A stretch of DNA of 64,000 bases from DASQPA01 sp963757335 (GTDB lineage: Bacteria; Acidobacteriota; Thermoanaerobaculia; Multivoradales; UBA5704). Shown here in pieces: positions 15,424-25,029 of this stretch. Location of the stretch: assembly GCA_963757335.1 (NCBI GenBank), contig CAVWRJ010000008.1:930001-994000 (forward strand), given 5' to 3'. Position 1 is the stretch's first letter. Each line of letters starts with the position of its first letter. Under the pieces are notes generated by a model that made no database searches, was not told where the DNA came from, and saw only the letters and a list, made by a program, of their open reading frames with translations. The position numbers were made by a program, and so were the translations under genes.

Positions 15424-16203
15424 CTAAGGCGCCGTCCAGGTGCTCGCCGGGACGCTGTCGCTCACCGCGATATCCCCCAATTCGAGCTTGCGGTCGCCTC
15501 CGGCGAGCTGGGTGCGGTGGGGGGCGAGCATCACCTTGCCGTAGCGCTGCCAGCCCGTCCAGGCCCAGGGGGAGGGGGCCTCGTCGGCCTTCATGCTCTC
15601 CAGGTGGAAGGCCCAGCGGTCCATCAGGTGGGTCGACTTGTTGATCCAGACCCAGTACTCGTCTCCGGGGGTCAAGCCCACCTTGCCGAAGGAGAGGTGG
15701 AGCTTGTCGTAGGGCTTGCCGTCGACCGTCTCCTCGCCGACGTAGGTCAGGTGCACTCCGGGGTCCTTGATCTTGTAGGGCATGATCAACCAGTAGCTGT
15801 CGTTCACCCAGGCGCCGTAGGCGTTCTCCAGCATCGGCTTTACGGCGTCGCCGGTGACCGGCTTGCCGTCGAGCCAGGCCTTGCCCTCCTTGGTGTTGAG
15901 GTTCTCGATCACGACGTACTTGTGGTGATCCTTGTCCTCCCCCTCCACCCGGTGCTGGCCGGTCCACTTGTCCCAGGTGTGGGTGCGGCGGCCGGCGAAG
16001 GTCCAGTGCAGGTAGTGGGTGCTGTCCCACGCCGGCTGGCCGCCGAGGGCGTCGAGCATCTGGGCCGCCACCTCGTTGGCCCGGGGATCGGTGTCGGTCG
16101 CCATCATCGGCTTCGGCGGGTTCTGGGCGGCGAGCCTTAGGGCCGGGACGAGGGTGACGAGGAGGAGGGCGGCGGAGAGGGACCTACGGAGATTCGGGTG
16201 CAT
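15424..16203 (-). CDS. Exported protein of unknown function
   Basis: A 259-residue protein with a signal peptide (MHPNLRRSLSAALLLVTLVPALRLAAQ). The mature part reads as a beta-rich domain: LDALGGQPAWDSTHYLHWTFAGRRTHTWDKWTGQHRV, then KYVVIENLNTKEGKAWLDG and HLTYVGEETVDGKPYDKLHLSF. This layout is reminiscent of LolA/outer-membrane lipoprotein-sorting or DUF6503-type periplasmic domains. I cannot assign a function. The start at 16203 follows GAGGAG by about 9 bases. Confidence 0.6.
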   Translation of the reverse strand: MHPNLRRSLSAALLLVTLVPALRLAAQNPPKPMMATDTDPRANEVAAQMLDALGGQPAWDSTHYLHWTFAGRRTHTWDKWTGQHRVEGEDKDHHKYVVIENLNTKEGKAWLDGKPVTGDAVKPMLENAYGAWVNDSYWLIMPYKIKDPGVHLTYVGEETVDGKPYDKLHLSFGKVGLTPGDEYWVWINKSTHLMDRWAFHLESMKADEAPSPWAWTGWQRYGKVMLAPHRTQLAGGDRKLELGDIAVSDSVPASTWTAP

Positions 16204-16327
16204 GGTCGGGGGCTCCTCGCGAAGGGAAGGGGACCACATCGAGTTTTGCGCATGCTAATACAAGAGGCGATAGGGTGCACGGCCGGGTGGATGATATTTT
16301 GCAAGTCGAGAAGAGAGGAGATCGATC

Positions 16328-16786
16328 ATGGCCCAGAGACCCCAACCCCCGGCTCCAGACCCCCCGGCCGCATCGGCGACATCGGCGACATCGGCGGCTT
16401 CGGCGCCACGCCGGCGCCGTTCGCGGCTCGGTCTGTTCTCGTTCCTCTTCCTCCTCGTCGTCCTGGGCGGCGCTGCCCTCTACGTCTGGAGCGCGCTGCG
16501 CTTCAGCTACTCGGACGGCGAGCGGGCCGGGTTCATCCAGAAGTTCTCCCGCAAGGGCTGGCTCTGCAAGACCTGGGAGGGGGAGCTCGCCATGGCAAAC
16601 CTCCCGGGGACGATGCCCCAGCTCTTCCAATTCTCGGTGCGCAGTCCCGCCGTGGCCGACCAGATCAACCACAGCATGGGCCAGCGGGTGGCGCTCCACT
16701 ACGAGCAGCACAAAGGGGTCCCGACCTCCTGCTTCGGGGAGACCGAGTACTACGTGACCCAGGTGCAGCCGGTGAAGGGGCCGTAG
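16328..16786 (+). CDS. Conserved single-pass membrane protein of unknown function
   Basis: A 152-residue protein. Residues 1-35 are a Pro/Ala/Ser cytoplasmic tail containing ASATSATSAASA, encoded by 9-base repeats. A transmembrane helix follows (LGLFSFLFLLVVLGGAALYVW), then a conserved outside domain: FSYSDGERAGFIQKFSRKGWLCKTWEGELAM and VALHYEQHKGVPTSCFGETEYYV. Similar domains occur in several phyla and are sometimes mislabelled 6-phosphogluconate dehydrogenase. It carries two cysteines that could pair. No operon partner is evident. Confidence 0.6.
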   Translation: MAQRPQPPAPDPPAASATSATSAASAPRRRRSRLGLFSFLFLLVVLGGAALYVWSALRFSYSDGERAGFIQKFSRKGWLCKTWEGELAMANLPGTMPQLFQFSVRSPAVADQINHSMGQRVALHYEQHKGVPTSCFGETEYYVTQVQPVKGP

Positions 16787-16838
16787 GAGCCGCGGTCGTT
16801 CTGGGGAGCCTTGCCCGGCGCGGGCCCAACCTCTTTAT

Positions 16839-17088
16839 GTGTATGAAAAGCTTCGCCAGGTGTATGGAAGACTTCGCCGGGCACCGGGAAGGGGTTTCCC
16901 GGCGGTGGGAAAGCTTCGCCGGGCGCTGGGAAATGTTCGCCAGGTGCCGGGAAAGCTTCGCCGAGGGCTAAATAGCTTCGCCAAGGCTTGGGAAAGCCTC
17001 ATCAGGTGTATGGAAAGCTTCGCGAGGTGTAGAGAAGGCTTCGCCGGGTGCTGGGAAGCTTCCCCAGGTGCTGGGAAGGCTTCCCCGG
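16839..17088 (+). repeat. Array of about 12 degenerate 21-bp tandem repeats (array B)
   Basis: Units read GGAAAGCTTCGCCGGGTG plus three variable bases, such as GGAAGACTTCGCCGGGCA and GGAAAGCTTCGCGAGGTG, with occasional 20-base units. Two frames are open as 7-residue repeats (ESFARCM-EDFAGHR style and YEKLRQV-YGRLRRA style). The reverse-strand units of array A share the GGAAAGCT start and a GKL heptad, so the arrays look related. It fills the gap before the DUF255 gene, and no gene is called in it. Confidence 0.8.
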
Positions 17089-17228
17089 GGGGGGCTCAGG
17101 ATACCGCGAGGCTGGGGAGCGGGGCCGCGCCGCCGGCCGCGCTCCTTTTCCTGCCGGATGTCCTACACTGGTTCGGGGCGGCCGGGGTTCCTGCCTGCCG
17201 CCCGATTTCGATCTCTGAGGAGCCGTCG

Positions 17229-19517
17229 ATGGCCGATTCCAGCAGCACCAGCATCACCACCGTCAACCGCCTGGCCGGGGAGAGCAGCCCGTATCTCCTC
17301 CTCCACGCCCACAACCCCGTCGACTGGTATCCCTGGGGCCCGGAGGCGATCGAGAAGGCGCGGCGCGAGGACAAACCGATCTTCCTCTCGGTGGGCTACT
17401 CGACCTGCTACTGGTGCCATGTCATGGAGCGGGAGTCGTTCTCCGATCCGGAGACGGCGGCGGTCATGAACCGGGACTTCGTCAACATCAAGCTCGACCG
17501 CGAGGAGCGCCCGGACGTCGACGAGATCTACATGGCCGCCACCCAGATCCTCTCCGGCCATGGCGGCTGGCCCAACTCGCTCTTCCTCACCCCCGATCTC
17601 AAGCCCTACTACGCCGGCACCTACTTCCCGCCCGAGAACCGCCACGGCCGGCCGGGCTTCCGCACTCTGCTCGCCGATCTCGCCACCGCCTGGACCGAGC
17701 GCCGGTCCGAGGTCCACGAGCAGGCGGAGGAGATGGCGCATGCGATGCACCACTACCTGGAGGAGCGCTCCCAGCCGGCGGCCATGCCGCCCCACCCCGG
17801 GGCCGCCACCCACGCCGTCGACGCCCTGGCGAAGCGCTTCGACCGCCGCTTCGGCGGCTTCGGCGACGCCCCCAAGTTCCCCACCCCGTCGAACCTCCTC
17901 CTGCTCTTAGACCTCGCCGCCGACCGGCCGGACGCCGCGGAGATGCTCGCCGCGACCCTCGACGCCATGGCGAGAGGCGGCATCTACGACCAGCTGGGGG
18001 GCGGCTTCCACCGCTACTCGACCGACCGCGAGTGGAAGGTGCCGCACTTCGAGAAGATGCTCTACGACAACGGCTTCCTCTTGGAGATCTACGCCCGGGA
18101 GTACGCCCGCACCGGGTCGCCCGAGGCGGCGCGGACCGCCCGGGAGACGGCGGATTTCCTCGCCCGCGAGATGACCTCCCCCGAGGGGGCCTTCCTCTCC
18201 GCCATCGACGCCGAGACTGCCGGCGACGAGGGGGCGTTCTACGTCTGGACCCGGGGGGAGATCGACGCCGTTCTGGGCGCGGAGGATGCGAGCTTCCTGG
18301 CGCCGCTCCTGGGCTTTGCCGGCGCCCCCTTCTTCGAGGGCGGGCGCTACGTCCTCCACCTGCCGGAGCGGCTCGCCGCGGTCGCGGAGAAACGCCGGCT
18401 CGACCCGGCGGCGCTCCTCTCCGAGGTCGCGGCGCTAGAGGGGCGGCTCTTCGCCGCCCGCTCCCGCCGGGAGCGGCCGGCGACCGACGACAAGGTCCTC
18501 GCCGACTGGAACGGCACGGCGATCACCGGCATGGCGGTCGCCGGCCAGCTCCTGGGCGAGCCCACCTATGTAGAACGGGCGGCGCGGGCGGCGGACTTCC
18601 TCCTCTCCCGGCTTCGGGGGACGGGCGGCCCGGCGGGCGGGCCGCTCCTCCACACCTACCGGGCCGGCCAGGCGAAGGTGCCGGCGATGCTCGCCGACTA
18701 TGTCTTCCTCGTCCGCGGCCTTCTCGCCCTGCACACTGCCATCCCTGCCCCGGAGAACGAGCGCTGGCTGGCCGCCGCGGCCGAGCTGACCGGAGAGCAG
18801 ATCGCGCGCCTGGGCGACCCTACCCCCGAGGGGGGCGGCTTCTTCGCCGCCGGGGAGAGCCCGGACCTCCTCTTCCGCAGCAAGGACATCTTCGACGGCG
18901 CCATGCCGGCGGGCAACGCGGTCGCCGCCTGGAACCTGGTCGAGCTCTGGGAGCGGACGGGGGACGAGCGCTGGATCGTCGAGGCGCGGCGGACCCTCAC
19001 CGCCTTTGCGCCGCTCGTCGAGCGCGCCCCGGACGCCGTGCGGACCCTGGCGCTCGCCAACCGGCGCTACCATCGGGCGGTGGGCGGCGCCGATGCCCTG
19101 GCGGCGGCGGCGACGGACGAGCGGGCGCCCGAGGCCGGGATGCGCCAGCTGGAGCGCGAGGAGGAGCGGGTGGTCGTCGTCCGCGGCGCCCTGGGGGAGG
19201 TCGCCGAGGGTTTCCGGCCCTTCCGGCTGACCCTCGACATCGCCCCCGGCTGGCACATCAACGCCAACCCGGCGTCGGAGAGCTACCTGGTGGCGACCGA
19301 GGTGACCGCCGAGGGGGTCGCTCTGCGCAACCTGCGCTATCCCGCTCCCGGGCAGATGGAGCTCGCCGCCGTCGACCACCCGCTCGACGGCTACGACGGG
19401 ACGATCGAGATCGAGGGCGAGGTGAGCGTGGGGAGCGGCCGGCTCCTCCTCACCTACCAGCCCTGCGACGCCACCCGCTGCCTGCCCCCGGTGACCCAGA
19501 AGCTCGTGCTCGGCTGA
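17229..19517 (+). CDS. DUF255 thioredoxin-domain protein (YyaL/SSP411 type) with DsbD-like C-terminal domain
   Basis: A 762-residue protein. The N-terminal Thioredox_DsbH domain (residues 10-170) has the hallmark NPVDWYPWG and the active site STCYWCHVM. The middle is an alpha/alpha-barrel (KFPTPSNLLLLLDLA, YDQLGGGFHRYSTDREW, PHFEKMLYDNGFLLE, DDKVLADWNG). The last 100 residues (RLTLDIAPGWHINANPASE, TYQPCDATRCLPPV) resemble the N-terminal domain of DsbD with its Cys pair. That fusion is longer than the usual 680 residues. No signal peptide is seen at the chosen ATG, so location is uncertain. Confidence 0.85.
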   Translation: MADSSSTSITTVNRLAGESSPYLLLHAHNPVDWYPWGPEAIEKARREDKPIFLSVGYSTCYWCHVMERESFSDPETAAVMNRDFVNIKLDREERPDVDEIYMAATQILSGHGGWPNSLFLTPDLKPYYAGTYFPPENRHGRPGFRTLLADLATAWTERRSEVHEQAEEMAHAMHHYLEERSQPAAMPPHPGAATHAVDALAKRFDRRFGGFGDAPKFPTPSNLLLLLDLAADRPDAAEMLAATLDAMARGGIYDQLGGGFHRYSTDREWKVPHFEKMLYDNGFLLEIYAREYARTGSPEAARTARETADFLAREMTSPEGAFLSAIDAETAGDEGAFYVWTRGEIDAVLGAEDASFLAPLLGFAGAPFFEGGRYVLHLPERLAAVAEKRRLDPAALLSEVAALEGRLFAARSRRERPATDDKVLADWNGTAITGMAVAGQLLGEPTYVERAARAADFLLSRLRGTGGPAGGPLLHTYRAGQAKVPAMLADYVFLVRGLLALHTAIPAPENERWLAAAAELTGEQIARLGDPTPEGGGFFAAGESPDLLFRSKDIFDGAMPAGNAVAAWNLVELWERTGDERWIVEARRTLTAFAPLVERAPDAVRTLALANRRYHRAVGGADALAAAATDERAPEAGMRQLEREEERVVVVRGALGEVAEGFRPFRLTLDIAPGWHINANPASESYLVATEVTAEGVALRNLRYPAPGQMELAAVDHPLDGYDGTIEIEGEVSVGSGRLLLTYQPCDATRCLPPVTQKLVLG

Positions 19518-19543
19518 AAACTTTTTCTTTGGAGATGACAACG

Positions 19544-20089
19544 ATGGCGACAGTGGCGGCAGCGACGGCAGCGACGACGGAGGGGAGCGACTTCGGCAGG
19601 GCCCTGATCGCGGAGGCCAAGCGGCGGCTGATCCGCGAGTTCCCGCCGCGCATCCATCGCTGCCTGGGGCAGCTCGCCGAGGACGAGATCTGGTGGCGGG
19701 CCAACGCCGAGACGGTGAGCGTCGGCAACCTCGTCCTTCACCTGCTCGGCAACGTGCGGCAGAACATCCTCTCCGGGCTGGCCGGCGCTCCCGACGGGCG
19801 GCGCCGGCAGACCGAGTTCGACGAGCCGGGGCCGCTCCCCGCGGCGGAGCTCCTGCGCCGGCTCGACGAGCTGATGGCGGAGGTGGACGTGGCCTTGGAC
19901 GGCATCGATCCGGCGAGCCTGCTGACGGTGCGCCGGGTGCAGGGGTACGAGGAGTCGGGCTTGAGCATCCTCGTCCACGTCATCGAGCACTTCTCCTACC
20001 ACGTGGGCCAGATCTCCTACTTCGTCAAAGCGCGCAAGGCGGTCGATCTCGGCTACTACGCGGGGGTCGATTTGAACGTCACCAGCTAG
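19544..20089 (+). CDS. DinB-like (DUF1572) protein
   Basis: A 181-residue helical protein of the DinB superfamily. Putative metal histidines are in NLVLHLLGNVRQNI near residue 67 and in LVHVIEHFSYHVGQISYFVK near 148-155. The start has GGAG 10 bases upstream, 26 bases after the DUF255 stop, so the pair may share a transcript. It converges on thiO with a 4-base overlap of stops. Biochemical role unknown. Confidence 0.75.
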   Translation: MATVAAATAATTEGSDFGRALIAEAKRRLIREFPPRIHRCLGQLAEDEIWWRANAETVSVGNLVLHLLGNVRQNILSGLAGAPDGRRRQTEFDEPGPLPAAELLRRLDELMAEVDVALDGIDPASLLTVRRVQGYEESGLSILVHVIEHFSYHVGQISYFVKARKAVDLGYYAGVDLNVTS

Positions 20090-21252
20090 ACCGACGGCCG
20101 GCGGTCGCCGCGGTCGCCGGGATCGCCGGGATCGCGGCGGTCGAGCCGGAAGGCGTCCAGGGGGACGCTCGGCGTCTCGCCGAGGAGGAGCTCGGCCAGG
20201 ACGAGCGCGGTGCCCGCCGAGAGCTCGAAGCCGGCGCGGAAGTGCCCGGCCGCGAGGAAGAGATTGGGATGGCCGGGGACCCCCCCGATGTAGGGCAGGC
20301 GTTCGTCCCCCGCCATCGGCGCCGGGCGGAGGCCGGCCCAGGCGCGCTCGAAGCGGGCGGCGGCGAGGCTCGGCACCAGGCGGTGGGCGAGGGCGAGGAG
20401 CCCGCTCACCCCCGCGGCCGTGGGCACGGCCTCGAACCCGGCGTTCTCCTCGGTCGAGCCGACGAGCACCCGCCCGTCGTCGCGCGGCACGAGGTAGCGG
20501 GAGCCTTCCCAGAGAATGTGGCGAAAAGGCGGGGCCGGGCAGGCGAGAAGAACGATCTGGCCGCGCACCGGCTGGATCGCCAGGTCGATCCCCAGGCTGG
20601 CGAGCGGCCCTGCCGACCAGGGGCCGGCGGTGACCACGAAGAGGTCGCCGCCCACCGGCCCCCCGGGCGTCCTGAAGCCCACGATCCGGCCGCTCCCGCC
20701 GGCCTGGGCGTCGATCGCGGTGACCGGCGACTCGCAGCGGATCTCCACCCCGCGCGCCTGGCAGGCCGCGGCGAGCGCCCGCATGTGGCGCGGGTTGCGG
20801 ATCTGCGCCTCGCCGGGGAGCTCGCAGGCGAGCGCGATGCCCGGCGCCAGGGCGGGCTCGATCTCGCGCAGGACGACCGGCGGGATTTCGGTGGCGGCGA
20901 CCCCCTGGGCGCGCCAGCGGCTCGCCGCCTGGCGGAGCGCCGCGACCTCCTCCGGGGTCGACGCGAGCTCCAGGGCCCCGGAGCGCCGGTAGCCGTTGTC
21001 GATCCCGGTCGCCGCGAGGAGCTCGCGCGACCAGCGGGCGATCCGCTCGAGGCTGAGCGCCCGCAGCCGGTCCAGGGGTTCCCGGGCCGCCGAGCTCGCC
21101 GGAGTGAGGATGCCCGCCCCTGCCCAGGAGGCCTGCCGACCGGGCTGGTCGCGCTCGAGCACGGTCACCCGCGCGCCCCGGCCGGAGAGCTCGTAGGCGA
21201 GCGACAGGCCGATGATCCCGGCCCCGGCGATCGTGATCTGCGGCGAATCCAT
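20086..21252 (-). CDS. thiO: Glycine oxidase ThiO
   Basis: A 388-residue FAD-dependent amine oxidase. The dinucleotide-binding start TIAGAGIIGLSLAYELSGRG is followed by QASWAGAGIL, which is the characteristic D/Q-A-S-W-A-G-A-G-I of ThiO, and WAGLRPAPMAGDERLPYIGGVPGHPNLFLAAGHFRAG at the C-terminus. ThiO makes dehydroglycine for the thiazole half of thiamine in aerobes. No other thi gene is nearby. The tail RRDPGDPGDRGDRRPSV is a low-complexity extension from short DNA repeats. Confidence 0.85.
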   Translation of the reverse strand: MDSPQITIAGAGIIGLSLAYELSGRGARVTVLERDQPGRQASWAGAGILTPASSAAREPLDRLRALSLERIARWSRELLAATGIDNGYRRSGALELASTPEEVAALRQAASRWRAQGVAATEIPPVVLREIEPALAPGIALACELPGEAQIRNPRHMRALAAACQARGVEIRCESPVTAIDAQAGGSGRIVGFRTPGGPVGGDLFVVTAGPWSAGPLASLGIDLAIQPVRGQIVLLACPAPPFRHILWEGSRYLVPRDDGRVLVGSTEENAGFEAVPTAAGVSGLLALAHRLVPSLAAARFERAWAGLRPAPMAGDERLPYIGGVPGHPNLFLAAGHFRAGFELSAGTALVLAELLLGETPSVPLDAFRLDRRDPGDPGDRGDRRPSV

Positions 21253-21284
21253 GGCGCCATGAGATCACCGATCGCGACCTCGAC

Positions 21285-22895
21285 TCAAGGCGGCAGGAGA
21301 TAGCCCGCCGCCACCTCCCGGTAGGCGGCGACCTGCCGCGCCTCCCACGCCGCGTCCTCTCCCATCTCGGCGGCCATGAGCCGGGCCACGGCCGGGGCGG
21401 CCTCCAGGCTGGCGCGGGCGTCGAGGAGGAGGGCGCGGGTGCGGCGGGCGAGGACGTCCTCGACCGTCCGCGCCATCTCCTCGCGGACCGCCCAGACCAC
21501 CTCGGCGCCGCTCGTGGGCAGGCGGAGGTGGAGCGGCGCCCCCAGGCCCGGCCGTTCGTCGACCAGGGCGCGGAGCGCCGCGGCGTCGCTGCCGTAGACG
21601 CTCCAGGGCTCGGCCGGGTCCATCCCCTGCCGGCAGCCGTGGAGGGGGAGGGCGGCGGTTTTCGACGGCCGCTTGGCGAGCCCGGCGACGAGCTCCGCCT
21701 GATCGACCGTGTCCTCTCCCATCTGGCGGTAGGTCGTCCATTTGCCCCCGGTCACCGTCACCAGGCCGGAAGGGGAGACGACGACCGTGTGGTCGCGGGC
21801 GAGCGCCGCGGTATCGGAGGGATGGGCGGGATGGGCGGTTTTGGTGGCATGGGCGGTTGCCTGAATCTCGCGCACGAGGGGGCGGAGACCGGCGAAGACG
21901 GCGAGGACGTCCCCGCGGACGGGGCGGCTCGCGAGATAGCGGCCGGCGTGGGCGAGGAGGAACTCGACCTCTTCCGGGAGGGCGCGGGGTTCGAGCGGCG
22001 GCCCCTCAGGACCCGGGGCGAGCGGGGTGTCGGTCGTCCCCAGCACCACCCGGCCGTGCCAGGGGACGGCGAAGAGCACCCGGCCGTCGTCGGTGTGGGG
22101 GACCATGATGGCGCTGTCGCCGGGGAGGAAGCGGCGGTGGAGGACCAGGTGGACCCCCTGGCTGGGGGCGACGAGGGCGGCCGCCCCCGGGTCGTCGAGC
22201 CGGCGGACGGCATCGGCGAACACCCCGGTGGCGTTGACCACCGTCCGGGCGGTCACCGGGTACACCGCGCCGCTCTCCTCGTCGCGCAGGAGGGCGCCGG
22301 TCACCCGGCCGTTCGCCTTCGTCAGCGCCGCGGCCCGCAGATAGTTGATCGGCACCGCGCCGAGATCCGCGGCGGTGCGGGCGAGGGTGACCGCGAGGCG
22401 CGCGTCATCGAACTGGCCGTCGTGGTAGATCACCCCGCCGCGGAGGCCGGAGCGCTCGACGGTGGGGAGGTGGGCGAGGGTCTCGGCGCGGGAGAGGAGC
22501 CGCGAGGGGCCGAAGCCCAGCCGGCCGGCGAGGAGGTCGTAGAGCTTGAGGCCGCCGCCGTAGAACGGCCCCTCCCACCAGTCGTAGCGGGGGACGACGA
22601 AGGAGAGGTTGTGCACCAGGTGGGGAGCGTTGGCGAGCAGGCGGCCGCGTTCGCGGAGGGCCTCGAAGACGAGGCCGACGTTCCCCTGCCGCAGGTAGCG
22701 GACCCCGCCGTGCACCAGCTTGGTGCTCCGCGACGAGGTGCCCTTCCCGAAGTCGTGCCCCTCGGCGAGGAGAGTGCGGTAGCCCCGCGCCGCCGCCTCG
22801 ACCGCCGTCCCCAGCCCGGTGGCGCCGCCGCCGATCACCAGGAGGTCCCACGGCTCGCTCTCCGCGAGGCGGGCGAGGAGAGCGCTGCGATTCAT
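21285..22895 (-). CDS. glpD: Aerobic glycerol-3-phosphate dehydrogenase GlpD
   Basis: A 536-residue FAD enzyme oxidising glycerol-3-phosphate to dihydroxyacetone phosphate and passing electrons to quinone at the membrane. FAD motif DLLVIGGGATGLGTAVEAAARG, then GTSSRSTKLVHGGVRYL, DDARLAVTLARTAADLGA, VLGTTDTP and SGLVTVTGGKWTTYR are all present, and the C-terminal DAO_C domain is complete. A low-complexity insert (ATAHATKTAHPAHPSD) lies near residue 340. The ATG overlaps the glpK stop (ATGA at 22892-22895), forming a glpKD operon. Confidence 0.92.
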   Translation of the reverse strand: MNRSALLARLAESEPWDLLVIGGGATGLGTAVEAAARGYRTLLAEGHDFGKGTSSRSTKLVHGGVRYLRQGNVGLVFEALRERGRLLANAPHLVHNLSFVVPRYDWWEGPFYGGGLKLYDLLAGRLGFGPSRLLSRAETLAHLPTVERSGLRGGVIYHDGQFDDARLAVTLARTAADLGAVPINYLRAAALTKANGRVTGALLRDEESGAVYPVTARTVVNATGVFADAVRRLDDPGAAALVAPSQGVHLVLHRRFLPGDSAIMVPHTDDGRVLFAVPWHGRVVLGTTDTPLAPGPEGPPLEPRALPEEVEFLLAHAGRYLASRPVRGDVLAVFAGLRPLVREIQATAHATKTAHPAHPSDTAALARDHTVVVSPSGLVTVTGGKWTTYRQMGEDTVDQAELVAGLAKRPSKTAALPLHGCRQGMDPAEPWSVYGSDAAALRALVDERPGLGAPLHLRLPTSGAEVVWAVREEMARTVEDVLARRTRALLLDARASLEAAPAVARLMAAEMGEDAAWEARQVAAYREVAAGYLLPP

Positions 22896-24432
22896 GGCGC
22901 CGAGGCTGGGATGGTTTCCGGCGCTTCGGGCGTCTCCTCCCAGCCCTTCGCCCGCTCGACCGCCTGGAGCCAGCGGGCGAGGCGGCTCTCGGCCTGGGGG
23001 CGCGGCAGCTCCGGCCGGAAGATCCTCTCGACCTCGGAATGGGCCGCGATCTCTTCGGTATCCGGCCAGACCCCCACCGCGAGCCCGGCCAGGTAGGCGG
23101 CGCCGAGGGCGGTGGTCTCTAAGCATCCGCGGGCGGACGACGGGGGTGCCCAGGAGGTCCGCCTGGATCTGGAGGAGGAGATCGTTGGCGGCGGCGCCGC
23201 CGTCCACCCGCAGCTCGCCTAAGGCGACACCGGAATCGGCCGCCATCGCCTGGAGCACCTCCACCGCCTGGAAGGCGATGGCTTCCAGGGCGGCGCGGGC
23301 GAGGTGGGCGGCGGTCGTCCCGCGGGTGAGGCCGAGGATGGTACCGCGCGCCTGCGGGTCCCAGTGCGGCGCCCCGAGGCCGGCGAAGGCGGGGACGAGG
23401 ACGACCCCGCCAGAATCGGGAACGCTGGCGGCGAGCGCCTCGATCTCGGCGGCCTTGGCGATCACCCCGAGGCCGTCGCGCAGCCACTGGACGAGGGCGC
23501 CGGCGATGAAGACGCTCCCTTCGAGGGCGTAGTCGGTACGGTCGCCGATCCGCCAGGCGGCGGTGGTCAGCAGGCCGTGCGCCGAGGGGGTGGGGCGGTC
23601 GCCGGTGTTCATGAGGAGGAAGCTGCCGGTGCCGTAGGTGCACTTCGCCATCCCCGGCCGGACGCAGACCTGGCCGAAGAGCGCCGCCTGCTGGTCGCCG
23701 GCCACCCCGGCGATGGGGAGCGGGCGGGGAAAGAGGCCGGGCGCGGTCTCGCCGAGCACCCCGGAGGAGGGGACGACCGCCGGCAGCATCGACCCGCGGC
23801 ACCCCGAAGAGGTCGAGGAGCTCCTCGTCCCAGTCGCCGGTCGCCAGATTGAAGAGGAGGGTCCGCGAGGCGTTCGAGGGGTCGGTCGCGTGGACGGCGC
23901 CGCCGGTCAGCTGCCAGATCAGCCAGCTGTCGACGGTGCCGAAGGCGAGCTCGCCTGAGGCGGCACGGGAGCGGGCGTCCGGAACCCGGTCCAGGATCCA
24001 GGCGAGCTTGGTAGCGGAGAAGTAGGGGTCGAGGACGAGCCCGGTCCGCGCCCGGACGAGCGGCTCCAGACCGCGCCCCTTCATCTCCGCGCAGCGGTCC
24101 GCCGTCCGCCGGTCCTGCCAGACGATGGCGGGGAAGAGGGGCTTCCCGGTCGCCCGCTCCCAGACGAGGGTCGTCTCGCGCTGGTTGGTGAGCCCGAGGG
24201 CGACGACCTCCGACTTCGCCGCCAGTGCCCCTGGCGGCAGCTGCGCCAGGGCCTCCCGGGCGACGGCGAGCTGCGACTCCCAGATCTCCTCCGGGTCGTG
24301 CTCCACCCAGCCCGGCTGGGGGAAGCTCTGGCGGAGCTCCCGCTGGGCGAGGGCGGCGACCCGGCCGGCGGCGTCGAAGACCAGGGCCCGGGAGCTGGTC
24401 GTCCCCTGGTCGAGGGCGAGGATGTAGGGCAT
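22892..24432 (-). pseudogene. glpK: Glycerol kinase GlpK, two frameshifts
   Basis: FGGY-family kinase phosphorylating glycerol with ATP. Frame 1 (24432 to about 23795): YILALDQGTTSSRALVFD, LTNQRETTLVWERATGKPL, IVWQDRRTADRC. Frame 2 (to about 23130): MLPAVVPSSGVLGETAPG, KCTYGTGSFLLMNTG, and the FGGY signature ELRVDGGAAANDLLLQIQADLLG. Frame 3 (to 22892): the last 60 residues. One extra G in a GGG run near 23795 and about two extra bases near 23130 explain the breaks. All parts are well conserved, so sequencing error is as likely as real loss. Confidence 0.9.
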
Positions 24433-24540
24433 CGGGGGAGAGTACGGGCGGGGGGCGGAGAGGTCAAGGCGGGGGGCGTCGCCCGGACCGGCAGAGGAGC
24501 CAGGACCCGGGCGGCGCTGCGATTCAGCCTTGAGAGACCC

Positions 24541-25029
24541 CTAGCACGAGTGGTAGTGGTTGCAGGTGAACCCGGGCGATCCGTCGCAGCAGTCCGGGGT
24601 CGAGGTCCCGTACTTGTAGCCGTCCTGGGTGTCCTGGCAGGAAGAGCGGGTCCAGTAGGACGAGTTGGTGTTGCACTGATTGGAGTCGGTCTCCGTGATC
24701 CAGTCCACCCGGTGATGCTCGCAGTAGACGAGGTAGCCCACTCCGTAGGTGCCGCGGTTGGAGATCGACGACTGATAGAAGGAGGGGGTGCAACCCGACT
24801 GGATGCAGCCGCTAGTGTTGCCGCCGGCGGCGCCACAGGTGGTGTCGAGGGTACGGCTGCAGCTGCCGTCCTGCTGGTCGGGTCCCTGGCAGACGTAGCA
24901 GGACTCGTCGCAGGAGCTCGTGGGGGTACATTGGTCGCAGCTCATCTGCGCCCGGGCTCCGAGCGCGAAGAAGGCGGCGAACGAAAGCGACAGGGCGGTG
25001 GCGAGCAGGGGACATGGAATCCTTTTCAT
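24541..25029 (-). CDS. Small secreted Cys-rich protein
   Basis: A 162-residue precursor with a signal peptide (MKRIPCPLLATALSLSFAAF, cleavage after GARA). The mature part has about 17 cysteines in short spacings (MSCDQCTPTSSCDESCYVCQG, SRTLDTTCG, PDCCDGSPGFTCNHYHSC), suggesting a disulfide-bonded extracellular or envelope protein. GGAGAG precedes the ATG at 25029. It is divergent from the lanthipeptide-type precursor at 25303, sharing a 270-base intergenic region. I do not recognise the family. Confidence 0.65.
   Translation of the reverse strand: MKRIPCPLLATALSLSFAAFFALGARAQMSCDQCTPTSSCDESCYVCQGPDQQDGSCSRTLDTTCGAAGGNTSGCIQSGCTPSFYQSSISNRGTYGVGYLVYCEHHRVDWITETDSNQCNTNSSYWTRSSCQDTQDGYKYGTSTPDCCDGSPGFTCNHYHSC

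Noticed and set aside
16839..17228. An in-frame N-terminal extension of the DUF255 protein through array B
   Set aside because: The extension is repeat-derived and low in conservation. DUF255 homology starts at NRLAGESSPYLL, just after the ATG at 17229.
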